From Thermotoga sp. SG1 (GTDB lineage Bacteria; Thermotogota; Thermotogae; Thermotogales; Thermotogaceae), in NCBI RefSeq assembly GCF_002865985.1, contig NZ_LNDD01000003.1, positions 62,001 through 126,000 of the forward strand: a stretch of DNA of 64,000 bases. The letters are read 5' to 3'. The number at the start of each line of letters is the position of its first letter. Position 1 is the first letter of the stretch. Shown here piece by piece: positions 10,605 through 20,180 of the stretch. A model generated the notes under the pieces. That model searched no databases, was not told the DNA's origin, and saw nothing but the letters and a program-made list of their open reading frames with translations. The translations under genes were made by a program, and so were the position numbers.

Positions 10605-11282
10605 ATGGAACTTGTTTTCAGGCTTCCTGTTTTCGAGGGCCCTCTTGATCTTCTACTCTATCTTGTGAGGAAAAAGAAGGTGGACATCAGACAGGTTCCC
10701 ATATCTCAACTTGCGGATGAATTCGTCGAATATCTGGAACACATGAAGAGACTGGACATGAAGATCACGTCGGATTTTCTGGAGATGGCGTCCACCCTCA
10801 TGGAACTGAAATCCAAACTCCTCATCCCTAGGGTGAAAGAAGAAGAAAAGGAAGAAGTGGAAAGAAAACGTGAGGAGTTGTACAGAAAACTGGAAGAGTA
10901 TTCAAAGGTGAAAGAGATCGTCCAGAGGTTAAAAAAAGAACCATCCCTTTTGAAAAGAAAACCCGTTCGGTTGAAAATACCCTTCTTTGAAAAGATAGAA
11001 AGGCTGGAGAAGTTCAGAGAGATCCTGGAGCGCATCTGGAAGGAAGAGGCCCTCCGTGAGTCCGTCCATCGTGTGAGTAGTGAGGTTTTCTCTGTGGAGG
11101 ACATGATGGAAAAGATTCTGGAAGAGATAGAAGAGGAAGAAGAAATCTTTTCCTTACTTTCCAGGGCAAAGGGTGTTTATGAACTCATAGTGAGGTTGCT
11201 TGCCATCCTGGAACTTGTGAAGATCGGAAAACTCGTTCTTCTCGAAGACATGAAGATCAGGAGGTTCGTCCATGCATCTTAA
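10605..11282 (+). CDS. scpA: Segregation and condensation protein A
   Basis: 225 residues, a little shorter than usual. This kleisin bridges the SMC heads in chromosome condensation. The N-terminus FEGPLDLLLYLVRKKKVDIR is the family hallmark; the C-terminal winged-helix part ends LVKIGKLVLLEDM. RBS TGAGGTGA precedes ATG 10605. Overlaps scpB by 11 nt; smc itself is not in the window. Confidence 0.95.
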   Translation: MELVFRLPVFEGPLDLLLYLVRKKKVDIRQVPISQLADEFVEYLEHMKRLDMKITSDFLEMASTLMELKSKLLIPRVKEEEKEEVERKREELYRKLEEYSKVKEIVQRLKKEPSLLKRKPVRLKIPFFEKIERLEKFREILERIWKEEALRESVHRVSSEVFSVEDMMEKILEEIEEEEEIFSLLSRAKGVYELIVRLLAILELVKIGKLVLLEDMKIRRFVHAS

Positions 11283-11775
11283 AGCTGCCATTGAGGCCTT
11301 ACTGTTCGCATCAAGCGGTGTATCACCGGAGAAACTGGCGAAGGTCCTCGAAACAAGCGAAGAAAAGGTGAAGGAGATACTCGAAGAGCTGGTCAAAGAG
11401 TACGAAAAGCCAGAACACGGAGTTGCTCTGAGAGAGGTTGGGGGAAAGTATCGGTTTTACACGAAGCCCGAGTACGCGGATCTTGTTTCCAGAATGTCCA
11501 GACGAAAGTACAGAAACCTCACCGAATCACAGATGGAAGTTGTGGCGCTGCTTCTTCTTTCCGGACCACTGCCAAAGAGCGAGATAGACGCGTTCAGGGG
11601 GAAGGATTCGTCGAACGTTCTGTCTTCCCTTCAGAAGATGGGAGTGGTCCGTAAGAAACGACACGGAAGAGGCTTTCTGTACCAGCTTTCTCCCTCTTTC
11701 GTTGAGAGTGCCATGCTGGACGAAATGCTGAAGGAAGTTTCACAGAAGCTCAGCGGCGATGGTGGCCAGCCTTGA
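11272..11775 (+). CDS. scpB: Segregation and condensation protein B
   Basis: 167 residues with two winged-helix domains: IEALLFASSGVSPEKLAKVL at the N-terminus and SQMEVVALLLLSGPLPKSEI in the middle, both typical of ScpB. It binds ScpA in the SMC-ScpAB condensin. ATG 11272 has AGGAGG seven bases upstream within scpA. Its 3' end overlaps the convergent PIN-PhoH gene by 36 nt. Confidence 0.94.
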   Translation: MHLKAAIEALLFASSGVSPEKLAKVLETSEEKVKEILEELVKEYEKPEHGVALREVGGKYRFYTKPEYADLVSRMSRRKYRNLTESQMEVVALLLLSGPLPKSEIDAFRGKDSSNVLSSLQKMGVVRKKRHGRGFLYQLSPSFVESAMLDEMLKEVSQKLSGDGGQP

Positions 11776-12996
11776 TCTTTCTCCTTTCTCCAGTTTTATA
11801 ACGGCGGAAAGATCCGATTCGAGAAGTCTAAGGGCTGCGTAGACCAGTCCGTTCGTATCCTTGTCCAGATAAGGTGTGTCTATCTGGTACGGATCACCGA
11901 CCAGAACGATCTTTGTATCCTCTCCAACGCGTGTGAGAATCGTTTTCACCTCGTGCGGGGTGAGGTTCTGTGCCTCGTCTATGATGATGAACTGCTTCGG
12001 AATCGTTCTTCCCCTGATAAAGGAAAGGGCTTCTACCTCCAGAAGATCCTGTTTTTCCAGTTCTTTGATCTTCAGGCCAGAGAGGGACGAGATCAGTTCC
12101 AGGTTATCCATGATCGGTTGCAGCCAGGGTTTCATCTTCTTTTCCAATTCTCCCGGAAGGTAGCCCACATCCCGTCCCATGGGAACCGTGGGGCGAGTCA
12201 CGATCAGTTTTCTGTATCGTTTTTCCACCAGGACCTTGTAAAGACCGACTGCGAGGGCCAAGAGGGTCTTTCCCGTTCCCGCTATTCCCACAAGGAACAC
12301 GAGTGGAATCTCATCGTCCAGGAGTGCATCCATGGAAAAGATCTGTTCTCTGTTTCTAGGAGATATTCCCATTATCTCGAAGGGTTTAACGCGAAAGATT
12401 CTTCCTTTTCTGTATTTCCCGTAAAGTTCCCCCAGATCGATGTAGAAGTTGTCGAGGAGATCCAGATCTTTTTCGACCACTTCTTTGTTTTTCAACGCTC
12501 TTTTGAGGTCTTCATCGTGGAGTTCTACGTAGCCTTTCGGCATGGTTTCCAGTTCCGATCTGTCAGTGAGATAATCCTGGGCAGGTATACCGAGGGAGTC
12601 TGCCTTCACACGGAGGTTTATGTCTTTGCTGACGAGAATAGTAGGAATTTTCTCCCTGTTGATGAGGTCCAGTACGTACGAGAGAATGATGTTGTCCATG
12701 TACCTTTCATGGAGAAAGTGGGGTGCTCCTTCCACTTCCCTTTCCAGCACATGAACACGCAACACTCCTCCGTTCTCCAGAGGCACTCCCTTTCTGAGGT
12801 TTCCCTTCCTTCTTAGTTCATCCAGACGTCTTATCACCTCACGGGCGTTCTTACCCACGCTGCCGTGTTCTCTCTTCAGTTTGTCTAGTTCTTCCAGGAC
12901 TGGAAGGGGAACGATGACGTTGTTGTCTTCAAAGGAGAATATGGAATCCGGATCGTGGATCAGAACGTTCGTGTCGAGGACGTAGTTCTTCACCAT
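11740..12996 (-). CDS. PIN-PhoH family ATPase/ribonuclease (PhoH2-like)
   Basis: 418 residues: an N-terminal PIN nuclease domain (YVLDTNVLIHD, acidic residues to about 140) and a C-terminal PhoH ATPase with Walker A GIAGTGKT, Walker B IIDEAQN and DIGR/T-like downstream motifs. PIN-PhoH proteins act as RNA helicase-ribonucleases. The frame opens at 13047, but ATG 12996 has GGGGGT upstream and begins directly at the PIN strand. It starts 4 bases after the exonuclease gene ends. Confidence 0.92.
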   Translation of the reverse strand: MVKNYVLDTNVLIHDPDSIFSFEDNNVIVPLPVLEELDKLKREHGSVGKNAREVIRRLDELRRKGNLRKGVPLENGGVLRVHVLEREVEGAPHFLHERYMDNIILSYVLDLINREKIPTILVSKDINLRVKADSLGIPAQDYLTDRSELETMPKGYVELHDEDLKRALKNKEVVEKDLDLLDNFYIDLGELYGKYRKGRIFRVKPFEIMGISPRNREQIFSMDALLDDEIPLVFLVGIAGTGKTLLALAVGLYKVLVEKRYRKLIVTRPTVPMGRDVGYLPGELEKKMKPWLQPIMDNLELISSLSGLKIKELEKQDLLEVEALSFIRGRTIPKQFIIIDEAQNLTPHEVKTILTRVGEDTKIVLVGDPYQIDTPYLDKDTNGLVYAALRLLESDLSAVIKLEKGERSRLATIAAELL

Positions 12997-13000
12997 TGTC

Positions 13001-13561
13001 TTACCCCCATTTCTTTCGTATAAAATCGTCCACCTTGTGTTCGCCAAGCAATTTCACGAGCCGAACAAAAACCTTTGCCGTCACCAGGGCATCGGAGAGT
13101 GCCCTGTGTTCTATCCTATCTCTTATTCCCAGTTTTTCGCAGAGCCACTTCAGTGAATGCGGTCTTCCGAAGACCTCCTGGGAGATGTCCAGTGTGTCTA
13201 TGTAGGCGTTCGTCAGTGGAAAGTTTCTGGTTTCTTTTGCCATCATATCGAGGAACGTGAGATCGAAGTTGGCGTTGTGGAAGACGAGGACGGTTCCTTT
13301 CACGTAGTCTCTGAAACGTTCATAAACCGTTCCCATATCGGGGGCCTCTTCCACCTCTTCGTTGCTGATTCCGTGTACTTTCTGTATCAGGGCGGGTATT
13401 CTAACGTGGGGATTCACCAGAGAGTGAAACGCCCTGTTCGAAAAGATCTTTCCTTTGAATACGGGAACAGCGGCTATCTCGATGATTCGGTCCCCACCAA
13501 AGGGATCTGTTCCGGTGGTTTCTGTGTCCACGACGCAGAAAATAATGTCGTTCCATATCAT
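13001..13561 (-). CDS. DEDDh 3'-5' exonuclease (DNA polymerase III epsilon-like)
   Basis: 186 residues. Motif I is VVDTETTGTD, motif II HNANFDLTFL and motif III EHRALSDALVTA (DEDDh type), so all metal ligands and the catalytic His are present. Stand-alone proofreading-type or RNase T-like exonuclease; Thermotoga PolC carries its own exonuclease, so this may be a repair enzyme. ATG 13561 has AGGAG nine bases upstream. Confidence 0.93.
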   Translation of the reverse strand: MIWNDIIFCVVDTETTGTDPFGGDRIIEIAAVPVFKGKIFSNRAFHSLVNPHVRIPALIQKVHGISNEEVEEAPDMGTVYERFRDYVKGTVLVFHNANFDLTFLDMMAKETRNFPLTNAYIDTLDISQEVFGRPHSLKWLCEKLGIRDRIEHRALSDALVTAKVFVRLVKLLGEHKVDDFIRKKWG

Positions 13562-13574
13562 TGCCTAACACTCC

Positions 13575-14423
13575 TCATACTTCGATTCCAAAGATCCTGC
13601 GGGCAATCACCCCAACCAAGAAAGAGAAAGCGGCAACACCAAAACTGAGAAGGAACATCTCCAGAAAGTAACTGCCGAATTTCTTCTCCTTGACCACAGA
13701 AACGAAGAAGGTGAAGAAAAGGACAACAAGAGTGGCACCGACCAGGGTGAAAACCAGAGCCACGAAGGGATTTTTCAGAACGATAAAGGGAGCCACCAGT
13801 ATTGCCACGGTGACCATGTAGGCAATACCTGTGTACAGTGCGGCCTTCAGAGGACTGGTTTTCCCGGTTTGTTCTTCTGCTCTCTGGGAGAGATACTCAG
13901 AGGCGGCCATGGAGAAGGCGGCTGCTATGCCCGTTATCAGGCCAGAAAGCCCCACTATCTTGGTGTTCTGAAAGGCGAATGTGAGCCCCGCAAGTGCTCC
14001 TGTCAACTCAACCAAGGCATCGTTGAGGCCAAGAACCATGGAACTGACGTAGTTCAGGCGCTCCTCGTCGAGCATGTTCAGGATTTCTTCTTCGTGCTTC
14101 TCTTCGTCTTTCATGATCTTGACCACTACGGGAATGTCTATCTTCTCGTAGGCTTTTTCAGCCTTTTTCTCGTTTCTCTCCATGAGTTTCAGGGCAAAGG
14201 TAAGACCAAACAGGGTGGCAAGCAGGATGTACCAGAAGACTAGAAGTATCGATGGCTTTGTCTCTTTCCCTGTGATCTTTCTGAATATCTCGTAGTGCCT
14301 TTTTTCATCTTCGGATATGGAAAGAAGGATCTCTGCGTTCTTTCCAGAACTTTTCTTTGCCAGTTTCCTGTAAACGTGATACTCTGTGATCTCTTTCCTC
14401 TGAAACTCAAGTATTTCCTTCAA
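13575..14423 (-). CDS. Ferritin-like domain fused to VIT1/CCC1-type iron transporter
   Basis: 282 residues. The N-terminal 115 residues look ferritin-like, with ExxH pairs E40-x2-H43 and E107-x2-H110 and upstream acidic residues, interrupted by a membrane segment (59-79). The C-terminal half is a VIT1/CCC1 transporter (LGLNDALVELTGALAGLTFA, ASEYLSQRAEE) with several membrane helices. Such erythrin-VIT1 proteins are thought to move Fe(II) or Mn(II) across the membrane. TTG 14423 has GGAGG upstream and lies in the end of the oppD-like gene. Confidence 0.88.
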   Translation of the reverse strand: MKEILEFQRKEITEYHVYRKLAKKSSGKNAEILLSISEDEKRHYEIFRKITGKETKPSILLVFWYILLATLFGLTFALKLMERNEKKAEKAYEKIDIPVVVKIMKDEEKHEEEILNMLDEERLNYVSSMVLGLNDALVELTGALAGLTFAFQNTKIVGLSGLITGIAAAFSMAASEYLSQRAEEQTGKTSPLKAALYTGIAYMVTVAILVAPFIVLKNPFVALVFTLVGATLVVLFFTFFVSVVKEKKFGSYFLEMFLLSFGVAAFSFLVGVIARRIFGIEV

Positions 14424-15399
14424 CGCTCACTTCCTCCTCGACGGGATTGAAACACCTCACGAAGTGATTTTCTTCTATCTCAACGAGCTCTGGCAGCTCG
14501 GCTAAACATCTGTCGACCCTCCTTGGACATCGTGGCAAGAAGGGGCACACGGGTGGTATGTCCACCATCCTGGGGGGTTGGCCGGGTATGGATTCGAGTT
14601 TTTCCAACCTTTTATCAACTCTTGGCACACTTTTCAGAAGCATCTTCGTGTATGGATGTCGTGGAGAATAGAAGATCTGATCGGACGTTCCTATCTCCAT
14701 CTGTCTTCCACCGTACATCACCATGATCCTGTCCGCCATGGACGCGATCACACCGAGGTCATGCGTGATGAACAGAAGACCCGTTTTGAACTCTTTCTGC
14801 AGTTCTTTCATGAGTTCGAGGATCTGAGCCTGGATGGTGACATCCAGCGCGGTTGTTGGCTCGTCCGCTATGAGTACACTGGGGTTGCAGGACAGAGCGA
14901 TCGCTATGACCACCCTCTGTCTCATACCGCCGGAAAACTCGAAGGGATAGTTGTTCATTCTCTTTTCTGGCTCGGGTATCCCAACGAGTTCCAGCATTTC
15001 AACGGCTCTGAGATAGGCCCTTCTTTTGTCGTATCCCAGATGATACTTGATCGTTTCCATGAGCTGATCACCGATTGTATAGAGAGGGTTTAAAGACATC
15101 ATCGGATCCTGGAAGATCATAGCGATTTCCTTCCCACGAATTCTGTGCATATCTTTTTCGGAGATCTTCAGAATGTCCTGTCCTCTGTAGAGTACCTCTC
15201 CACTCACGATCTTTCCCGGAGGTTTTATGAGACGCATGATGGATTTTACCGTCACGCTCTTTCCAGAGCCTGTTTCTCCGACGATTCCAAGCACTTCGTT
15301 GGAGTTCAAAGAAAAGCTCACATCGTTCACGGCCTTGACTATGCCCTCTTCCATGTAGAACCACGTGCTCAGGTTCCTCACCTCAAGAAGTGCTGCCAA
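14407..15399 (-). CDS. Oligopeptide-type ABC transporter ATP-binding protein (OppD-like, second copy)
   Basis: 330 residues, DppD/OppD class: Walker [10 protein letters not shown], signature FSGGMRQRV, Walker [13 protein letters not shown], and a C-terminal oligopeptide-transporter region with the Fe-S-type [14 protein letters not shown] cysteines. GTG 15408 abuts the ribosome site, so TTG 15399 (five bases after AGGAGGTG) is the likely start. It is a second OppD in this operon, separated from the others by a small membrane protein gene. Confidence 0.92.
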   Translation of the reverse strand: MAALLEVRNLSTWFYMEEGIVKAVNDVSFSLNSNEVLGIVGETGSGKSVTVKSIMRLIKPPGKIVSGEVLYRGQDILKISEKDMHRIRGKEIAMIFQDPMMSLNPLYTIGDQLMETIKYHLGYDKRRAYLRAVEMLELVGIPEPEKRMNNYPFEFSGGMRQRVVIAIALSCNPSVLIADEPTTALDVTIQAQILELMKELQKEFKTGLLFITHDLGVIASMADRIMVMYGGRQMEIGTSDQIFYSPRHPYTKMLLKSVPRVDKRLEKLESIPGQPPRMVDIPPVCPFLPRCPRRVDRCLAELPELVEIEENHFVRCFNPVEEEVSVEGNT

Positions 15400-15411
15400 A
15401 GTCTTCACCTC

Positions 15412-15903
15412 CTAAGGACCAAAAAGGACGAGTTCCTCTGTTTTTGGATCGTACCTTGCAACACACTCATCTTTGAGAAACAGATAGATATCTCCACAGT
15501 AATATCCGTTCTCGAAGAAAGAACTATCTCCTCTGAAAAAGCTGTCCAGTGCCCTTTCCAGTATCACATCCTCTGTGGCGATTTTTGTTTCGGTGGCCGA
15601 AAGAGCAACTTCTTCCTGAAACAGAGATTCAGCCAGTCTCCTTGCCTTTTCCTTCTTTTCTTCGCTCCAGTCTAGGTGCAGGACTATGTCGTTTGGTGGC
15701 AGGATCACCCTGTCTTTCTCTATCACCAAGGTGTTTTCTTCGTTGTCCACAAAAGAGAACCTGTAGTATTTCTCTGTCAGGATCTTTTCCACCATTTCTT
15801 TAATCTCGTAATCTTTCACGTAGATTTTCTTCACATCCCACTTGACCCTGAAAAGCAATATAACGATCGCTATTGAAAGCAGAATGAACCAGTGTCTTTT
15901 CAT
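15412..15903 (-). CDS. Small membrane-anchored protein of unknown function
   Basis: 163 residues. One N-terminal membrane helix (HWFILLSIAIVILLF), then an outer mixed alpha/beta domain; no family recognised. ATG 15903 overlaps the preceding oppF-like stop (ATGA). Its place between ABC ATPase genes suggests a transporter accessory, but nothing in the sequence proves it. It is not a substrate-binding protein: too short and without that fold's length. Confidence 0.65.
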   Translation of the reverse strand: MKRHWFILLSIAIVILLFRVKWDVKKIYVKDYEIKEMVEKILTEKYYRFSFVDNEENTLVIEKDRVILPPNDIVLHLDWSEEKKEKARRLAESLFQEEVALSATETKIATEDVILERALDSFFRGDSSFFENGYYCGDIYLFLKDECVARYDPKTEELVLFGP

Positions 15904-17054
15904 CGCAACTCACCCGGGAAATGACAAGCGACGAAGTGCCCTCCTTCGATTTCCCGAAGGGGGGGTTCTTCCCTGGCACAAACGTCCTTTGCAATGGGGC
16001 ACCTTGGGTGGAATCGGCATCCAGAAGGAGGATTTATCGGACTCGGCACATCTCCTTTCAGTATAATTCTCTTTCTCTTTTTGTTTGGATCGGGTATCGG
16101 TATCGCCGACATCAGGGCCACGGTGTATGGATGCAGAGGATTCTCAAACAAGGCCTTTTTTGGAGCGAGTTCTACTATCTTTCCGAGGTACATCACGCCG
16201 ATTCGATCGCTGATGTGCTTCACGACGGCAAGGTCGTGAGAGATGAAGATGTAGGTCAGTTTGTGTTCTCTCTGAAGGTCCTCCATGAGGTTTATGATCT
16301 GGCTCCTTATGGAGACGTCGAGGGCTGCCACTGCTTCGTCTGCCACAACGAGTTTTGGTTCCAGTGCAAGAGCCCTCGCAATGCCTATTCTCTGCCTTTG
16401 ACCCCCGGAGAACTCGTGGGGGAACCTGTAGATGTAGGCAGAGGGAATGCCAACGTCTTCGAGGATCTCTTTGACCCTTTCTTCCACTTCTTTACCGCGT
16501 GCGAGTCTGTGAGTGACAATTCCTTCTCTCACAATGCTCCTCACCCTCAGTCTCGGATTCAAGGAACTGTACGGATCCTGGAAGACAATCTGCATTTCTC
16601 TTCTGAACTTTCTCCTTTTCTCCTTCAGATCATCGAGAAGGAGAGCCATGAACTTCTTCGGTGAGGCCTTCGCCTCTTCGAAGAAAAGGTGGGCGTACTT
16701 TTTGTCCACTCCATCGAGCTTTTCTATGTCATCTTCTTTCATCTTTTTGAACCTTTCCACATAAGTCTTTCTTATGTAGTCCTTTGCCCTGGACCGGCTC
16801 ATGAAGTAGTAAGTTGTGTCTTCTCCATCAACGATTATTCGCCCCGATGTTGGCTCGTACAGTCTCAAAAGGGTCATTCCAACCGTTGTTTTGCCACATC
16901 CTGACTCTCCCACCAATCCAAAAGTTTCACCCTCGTTTATACTGAAACTCACACCATCCACCGCTTTGACCCATCCGACGATCCTCTTGAAAACACCAGC
17001 CCTTATGGGGAAGTATTTCACGAGGTTTTCTACTCTCACGATTTCTTTGCTCAC
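15900..17054 (-). CDS. Oligopeptide-type ABC transporter ATP-binding protein (OppF-like, with insertion)
   Basis: 384 residues. OppF/DppF class: [20 protein letters not shown], Walker [11 protein letters not shown]-loop [15 protein letters not shown], signature FSGGQRQR, C-terminal Cys cluster [14 protein letters not shown]. Between Walker A and the Q-loop there is an extra stretch of roughly 60-70 residues ([12 protein letters not shown] to KSASPKKF-like region), making it longer than typical OppF. GTG 17054 has GAGGTG six bases upstream. Confidence 0.93.
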   Translation of the reverse strand: MSKEIVRVENLVKYFPIRAGVFKRIVGWVKAVDGVSFSINEGETFGLVGESGCGKTTVGMTLLRLYEPTSGRIIVDGEDTTYYFMSRSRAKDYIRKTYVERFKKMKEDDIEKLDGVDKKYAHLFFEEAKASPKKFMALLLDDLKEKRRKFRREMQIVFQDPYSSLNPRLRVRSIVREGIVTHRLARGKEVEERVKEILEDVGIPSAYIYRFPHEFSGGQRQRIGIARALALEPKLVVADEAVAALDVSIRSQIINLMEDLQREHKLTYIFISHDLAVVKHISDRIGVMYLGKIVELAPKKALFENPLHPYTVALMSAIPIPDPNKKRKRIILKGDVPSPINPPSGCRFHPRCPIAKDVCAREEPPLREIEGGHFVACHFPGELR

Positions 17055-17057
17055 GTC

Positions 17058-18059
17058 TCACACCTCGCTTTTTGTACGTCTGATCTCATCGAGTTTCTGC
17101 CAGAAGAAGCATCTGACCCTGTGGTTTCCGATATCTTCCAGTTCTGGTTCTTCAACATCACACTTTCCTTTCACGAAGAACTCACACCTTGGATGGAACT
17201 TACACCCCGTGGGGAAGTTGAGAGGATCCGGGACGTTTCCTGGAATACTCTTCAACCTTTCCTGATCTATATCGATTCTCGGAGTGGACTCGAGGAGCGC
17301 ATAAGTGTACGGGTGTTTCGGTTCGTTGAAAATGGTCTTCGCATCACCGTACTCAACCACTTTTCCGGCGTACATAACGGCAACCTTGTCGGACATCTCC
17401 GCAACGACACCCATGTCGTGGGTGATCAGAATGATCGCCATTCCGTACTCTCTCTGAAGTTCCTTCATGAGTTCGAGGATCTGAGCCTGGATGGTGACGT
17501 CCAGCGCGGTTGTTGGTTCGTCTGCTATCAAAAGGCTTGGTCTGCAGGAGAGGGCCATGGCAATCATAGCACGTTGTCTCATACCGCCGGACAGTTGGTG
17601 AGGGTACTCGTCGACCCTCTTCTCGGGTTCGGGGATTCCCACTTTTCTCAGCATGTCTATCGCCATCTTCCGTGCCTCTTTCTCCGAGACATTCTGATGA
17701 AGCATGATCGCCTCCATTATCTGGTCTCCTATGGTGAAGACGGGATTCAAGGCCACCATGGGTTCCTGGAAGATCATGGCGATTTCTTTTCCTCGTATCT
17801 TCCTCATCTCACTCTCTGAAAGTTCAAGAAAGTTTTTCCCTTTGAAAACGATCTTCCCATCCTCTATCCTTCCGTTTTGATCCAGAAGTCTCATTATGGA
17901 AAGAGAAGTCACGCTCTTTCCACTTCCTGACTCTCCAACGATCCCAAGGGTTTCCCCTTCGAACACATCGAAGGAGACACCATCAACGGCCTTAACAACA
18001 CCATCTTCTGTATAGAAGTAGGTCTTGAGATTTTCCACTCGAAGCAAAGGTTCTTTCAA
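17058..18059 (-). CDS. Oligopeptide-type ABC transporter ATP-binding protein (OppD-like)
   Basis: 333 residues, OppD/DppD class with Walker [11 protein letters not shown]-loop MIFQEPM, signature [10 protein letters not shown], Walker [13 protein letters not shown] and the C-terminal [16 protein letters not shown] motif. Start TTG 18059 is preceded by AGGAGGG. Forms the natural pair with the OppF-like ATPase immediately downstream (3-base gap). Confidence 0.94.
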   Translation of the reverse strand: MKEPLLRVENLKTYFYTEDGVVKAVDGVSFDVFEGETLGIVGESGSGKSVTSLSIMRLLDQNGRIEDGKIVFKGKNFLELSESEMRKIRGKEIAMIFQEPMVALNPVFTIGDQIMEAIMLHQNVSEKEARKMAIDMLRKVGIPEPEKRVDEYPHQLSGGMRQRAMIAMALSCRPSLLIADEPTTALDVTIQAQILELMKELQREYGMAIILITHDMGVVAEMSDKVAVMYAGKVVEYGDAKTIFNEPKHPYTYALLESTPRIDIDQERLKSIPGNVPDPLNFPTGCKFHPRCEFFVKGKCDVEEPELEDIGNHRVRCFFWQKLDEIRRTKSEV

Positions 18060-18071
18060 CTCGATCCCTCC

Positions 18072-19013
18072 TTAGAGTTTGAGCCTTGGGTCGAATGCAT
18101 CTCTCAGTGCATCTCCCAGCAGGTTCCATCCGAGCACGAACAGCACCATAGCGGTTCCCGGATAGACAAGAGCGTACCAGTGTTTTCCGATCTCCATCAT
18201 CCAGTCTCTGGAGTAGCTGAGGATGGACCCCCAGTCTGCGTATCCCTGAGGGGCTCCAAGGCCAAGGAAGCTGAGCACAGCGGCCGTTATCACAAGGGAT
18301 CCCATGTTCATGGATGCCCAGATCAGAACAGGGAAAATGGAGTTTGGAAGCACGTGTTTTAGTATGATGAGAAAGTCCGGTACACCGATTGCCTTCGCTG
18401 CGAGAACGTACTGTTCTTCTCTCACCTGCAGTATGTTTCCTCTTATTAGCCTTGCGGCGCCCATCCAGCCGAATACGATCATCGCTATCATGACCTTGTC
18501 CAGGCCCGTTCCAAGCACCGTCGTAAGAACAACGGCGGCTATGAGAAACGGGATTGAAAGGAATACGTCGGTGATCCTCATGAGAAGTTCATCTATCCAT
18601 CCTCCAAAGTATCCGGAGATGGACCCTATCAGGATTCCTATCAGAAGCCTGGCTAGGGTGACTATTATCCCTATTTTGAAGGCCGTCCTCGTTCCCCAGA
18701 CAACTCCGTAGAATATGTCCCTTCCACCTATGACACCGAACGGATGATAATCCACACCTCGTATAGGTTCTCTGTTGGGATTTTTCGCTATGGCGTCTTC
18801 TTTTGAAGTCGGAGGCTGAGGGCTCTGATCCCAGCTCACAACGGGCATCAAATAGGGATCTGGTAGTTTCATCCTCGTGAGAGGATGAACGGGTGGTGCG
18901 ATAACGGGCGCCAGAATGGCCACCACCGTGAAAAAAAGAACCAGAGAAAGTCCGAGCACAGCAGATGGATCTTTGAAAAATCTCTTCAGGATTCTCTTCA
19001 ACTCCTGATTCAC
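18072..19013 (-). CDS. Oligopeptide-type ABC transporter permease (OppC/DppC-like)
   Basis: 313 residues. N-terminal membrane helix (VLGLSLVLFFTVVAILAPVIAPP), a periplasmic stretch of about 80 residues, then the permease core with the EAA loop (AAKAIGVPDFLIILKHVLPN) and typical ending LLGDALRDAFDPRLKL. GTG 19013 has GAGGTGA six bases upstream. Confidence 0.94.
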   Translation of the reverse strand: MNQELKRILKRFFKDPSAVLGLSLVLFFTVVAILAPVIAPPVHPLTRMKLPDPYLMPVVSWDQSPQPPTSKEDAIAKNPNREPIRGVDYHPFGVIGGRDIFYGVVWGTRTAFKIGIIVTLARLLIGILIGSISGYFGGWIDELLMRITDVFLSIPFLIAAVVLTTVLGTGLDKVMIAMIVFGWMGAARLIRGNILQVREEQYVLAAKAIGVPDFLIILKHVLPNSIFPVLIWASMNMGSLVITAAVLSFLGLGAPQGYADWGSILSYSRDWMMEIGKHWYALVYPGTAMVLFVLGWNLLGDALRDAFDPRLKL

Positions 19014-19026
19014 GCCATTTCACCTC

Positions 19027-20064
19027 TCATCCGAGTCTTATTCTGGGATCTATGAGAGCGTACAGGATGTCTATAATGAGATTTCCTATCACCAGGATCG
19101 TGGAGAAGAACAGAGCAGAAGCCATGACGGACGCGTAGTCGAGTTGGAGTGCCGCCTGTGCCGTGAAGCTTCCCACACCCGTCCTGTTGAAAACTGTCTC
19201 CACGATCACCGTTCCAGAGAACAACCCTATCACCATACCGCCGGCTACCGTGGTAACGGGAATGAGAGCATTTCTCTTGGCGTGCTTGTTTATGACCACG
19301 TCTTCTGGAAGGCCCTTCGCTCTGGCCGTTCTCACGTATTCTTTGTTCAAAACCTCCAGCATACTGGATCTTGTGATCCTCAAAAGATACGCCCACCAGA
19401 GCCAGGAGAGTGTTATGATGGGACCTATGAGGTGTTTCAGGCCGTCCCAGAAAACGTCGAGTCTTCCGTTCAACAGGGCATCGACCGTGATGAGTTTCGT
19501 GTAACGATGAAATTCAGGAGATCTGATCACTTCTTCAGCCCATAAGCTGAGATTTCCCGGAGGGAGCCAGTTCAGAATGCTGTAGAAGATCATCAAAACA
19601 AGCAGTCCAAAAACAAAATCCGGAAAGGACCATCCCACAACGGCGAATATCCTTATGAAATGGTCCAGGAATTTGCCCCTGTGTACGGCGGCTTTCACAC
19701 CCAGCCAGATTCCAATGAATATAACCGGGAAAATGGCGTAAAGTGCGAGTTCAATCGTGTACGGCAATCTCTTCAAAAGGGCGTCTTTCACGGGTTCTTT
19801 TCCCACAAGAGACCAACCAAGATCTCCCTTCAAGGTGTTGAGAAGCCATTTGCCGTACCGGATCACGAAGAAGTTGTTCAGTCCGTACTTTTCTTTCAAT
19901 GCGTCCATCTGCTCTGGTGTCAGTTTGTCGAGCATGTTCGGATTCACATAAGCGGCCAGCAGTTTGTCAGGTCCAAGTGACTGGATCATGGAAAACACGA
20001 TGAACGTTACACCGAGGAGTATCAGGGGAAGCAGAAGCAACCTTCGTATAACGTATGCTGCCAC
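19027..20064 (-). CDS. Oligopeptide-type ABC transporter permease (OppB/DppB-like)
   Basis: 345 residues with N-terminal VIRRLLLLPLILLGVTFIVF, an EAA loop (TARAKGLPEDVVINKHAKRNALIPV) and ending LYALIDPRIRLG, all OppB features. GTG 20073 touches the ribosome site; GTG 20064, eight bases after GGAGG, is the better start. First gene of a six-gene operon that contains no substrate-binding protein. Confidence 0.93.
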   Translation of the reverse strand: MAAYVIRRLLLLPLILLGVTFIVFSMIQSLGPDKLLAAYVNPNMLDKLTPEQMDALKEKYGLNNFFVIRYGKWLLNTLKGDLGWSLVGKEPVKDALLKRLPYTIELALYAIFPVIFIGIWLGVKAAVHRGKFLDHFIRIFAVVGWSFPDFVFGLLVLMIFYSILNWLPPGNLSLWAEEVIRSPEFHRYTKLITVDALLNGRLDVFWDGLKHLIGPIITLSWLWWAYLLRITRSSMLEVLNKEYVRTARAKGLPEDVVINKHAKRNALIPVTTVAGGMVIGLFSGTVIVETVFNRTGVGSFTAQAALQLDYASVMASALFFSTILVIGNLIIDILYALIDPRIRLG

Positions 20065-20105
20065 AGGGTACACCTCCTGGTCGATTTTCCTGATGCCTTC
20101 ATATG

Positions 20106-20111
20106 ATTATA
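20106..20111 (-). promoter_or_regulatory. -10 element of the oligopeptide-type ABC operon
   Basis: TATAAT on the minus strand, about 40 bases before the permease start at 20064. No convincing -35 lies 16-18 bp upstream, so an activator or weak promoter is possible. Confidence 0.5.
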
Positions 20112-20157
20112 CAATAATCTGAACCTTTCTGAGGAGAGCAGAGTCAATGAGACGTGG

Positions 20158-20163
20158 TATAAT
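20158..20163 (+). promoter_or_regulatory. -10 element of the tmRNA gene
   Basis: TATAAT ends 17 bases before the mature 5' end of tmRNA, leaving a short 5' leader for RNase P removal. No clear -35 box at standard spacing. Confidence 0.55.
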
Positions 20164-20180
20164 AATTTCGGTTGAGACCA

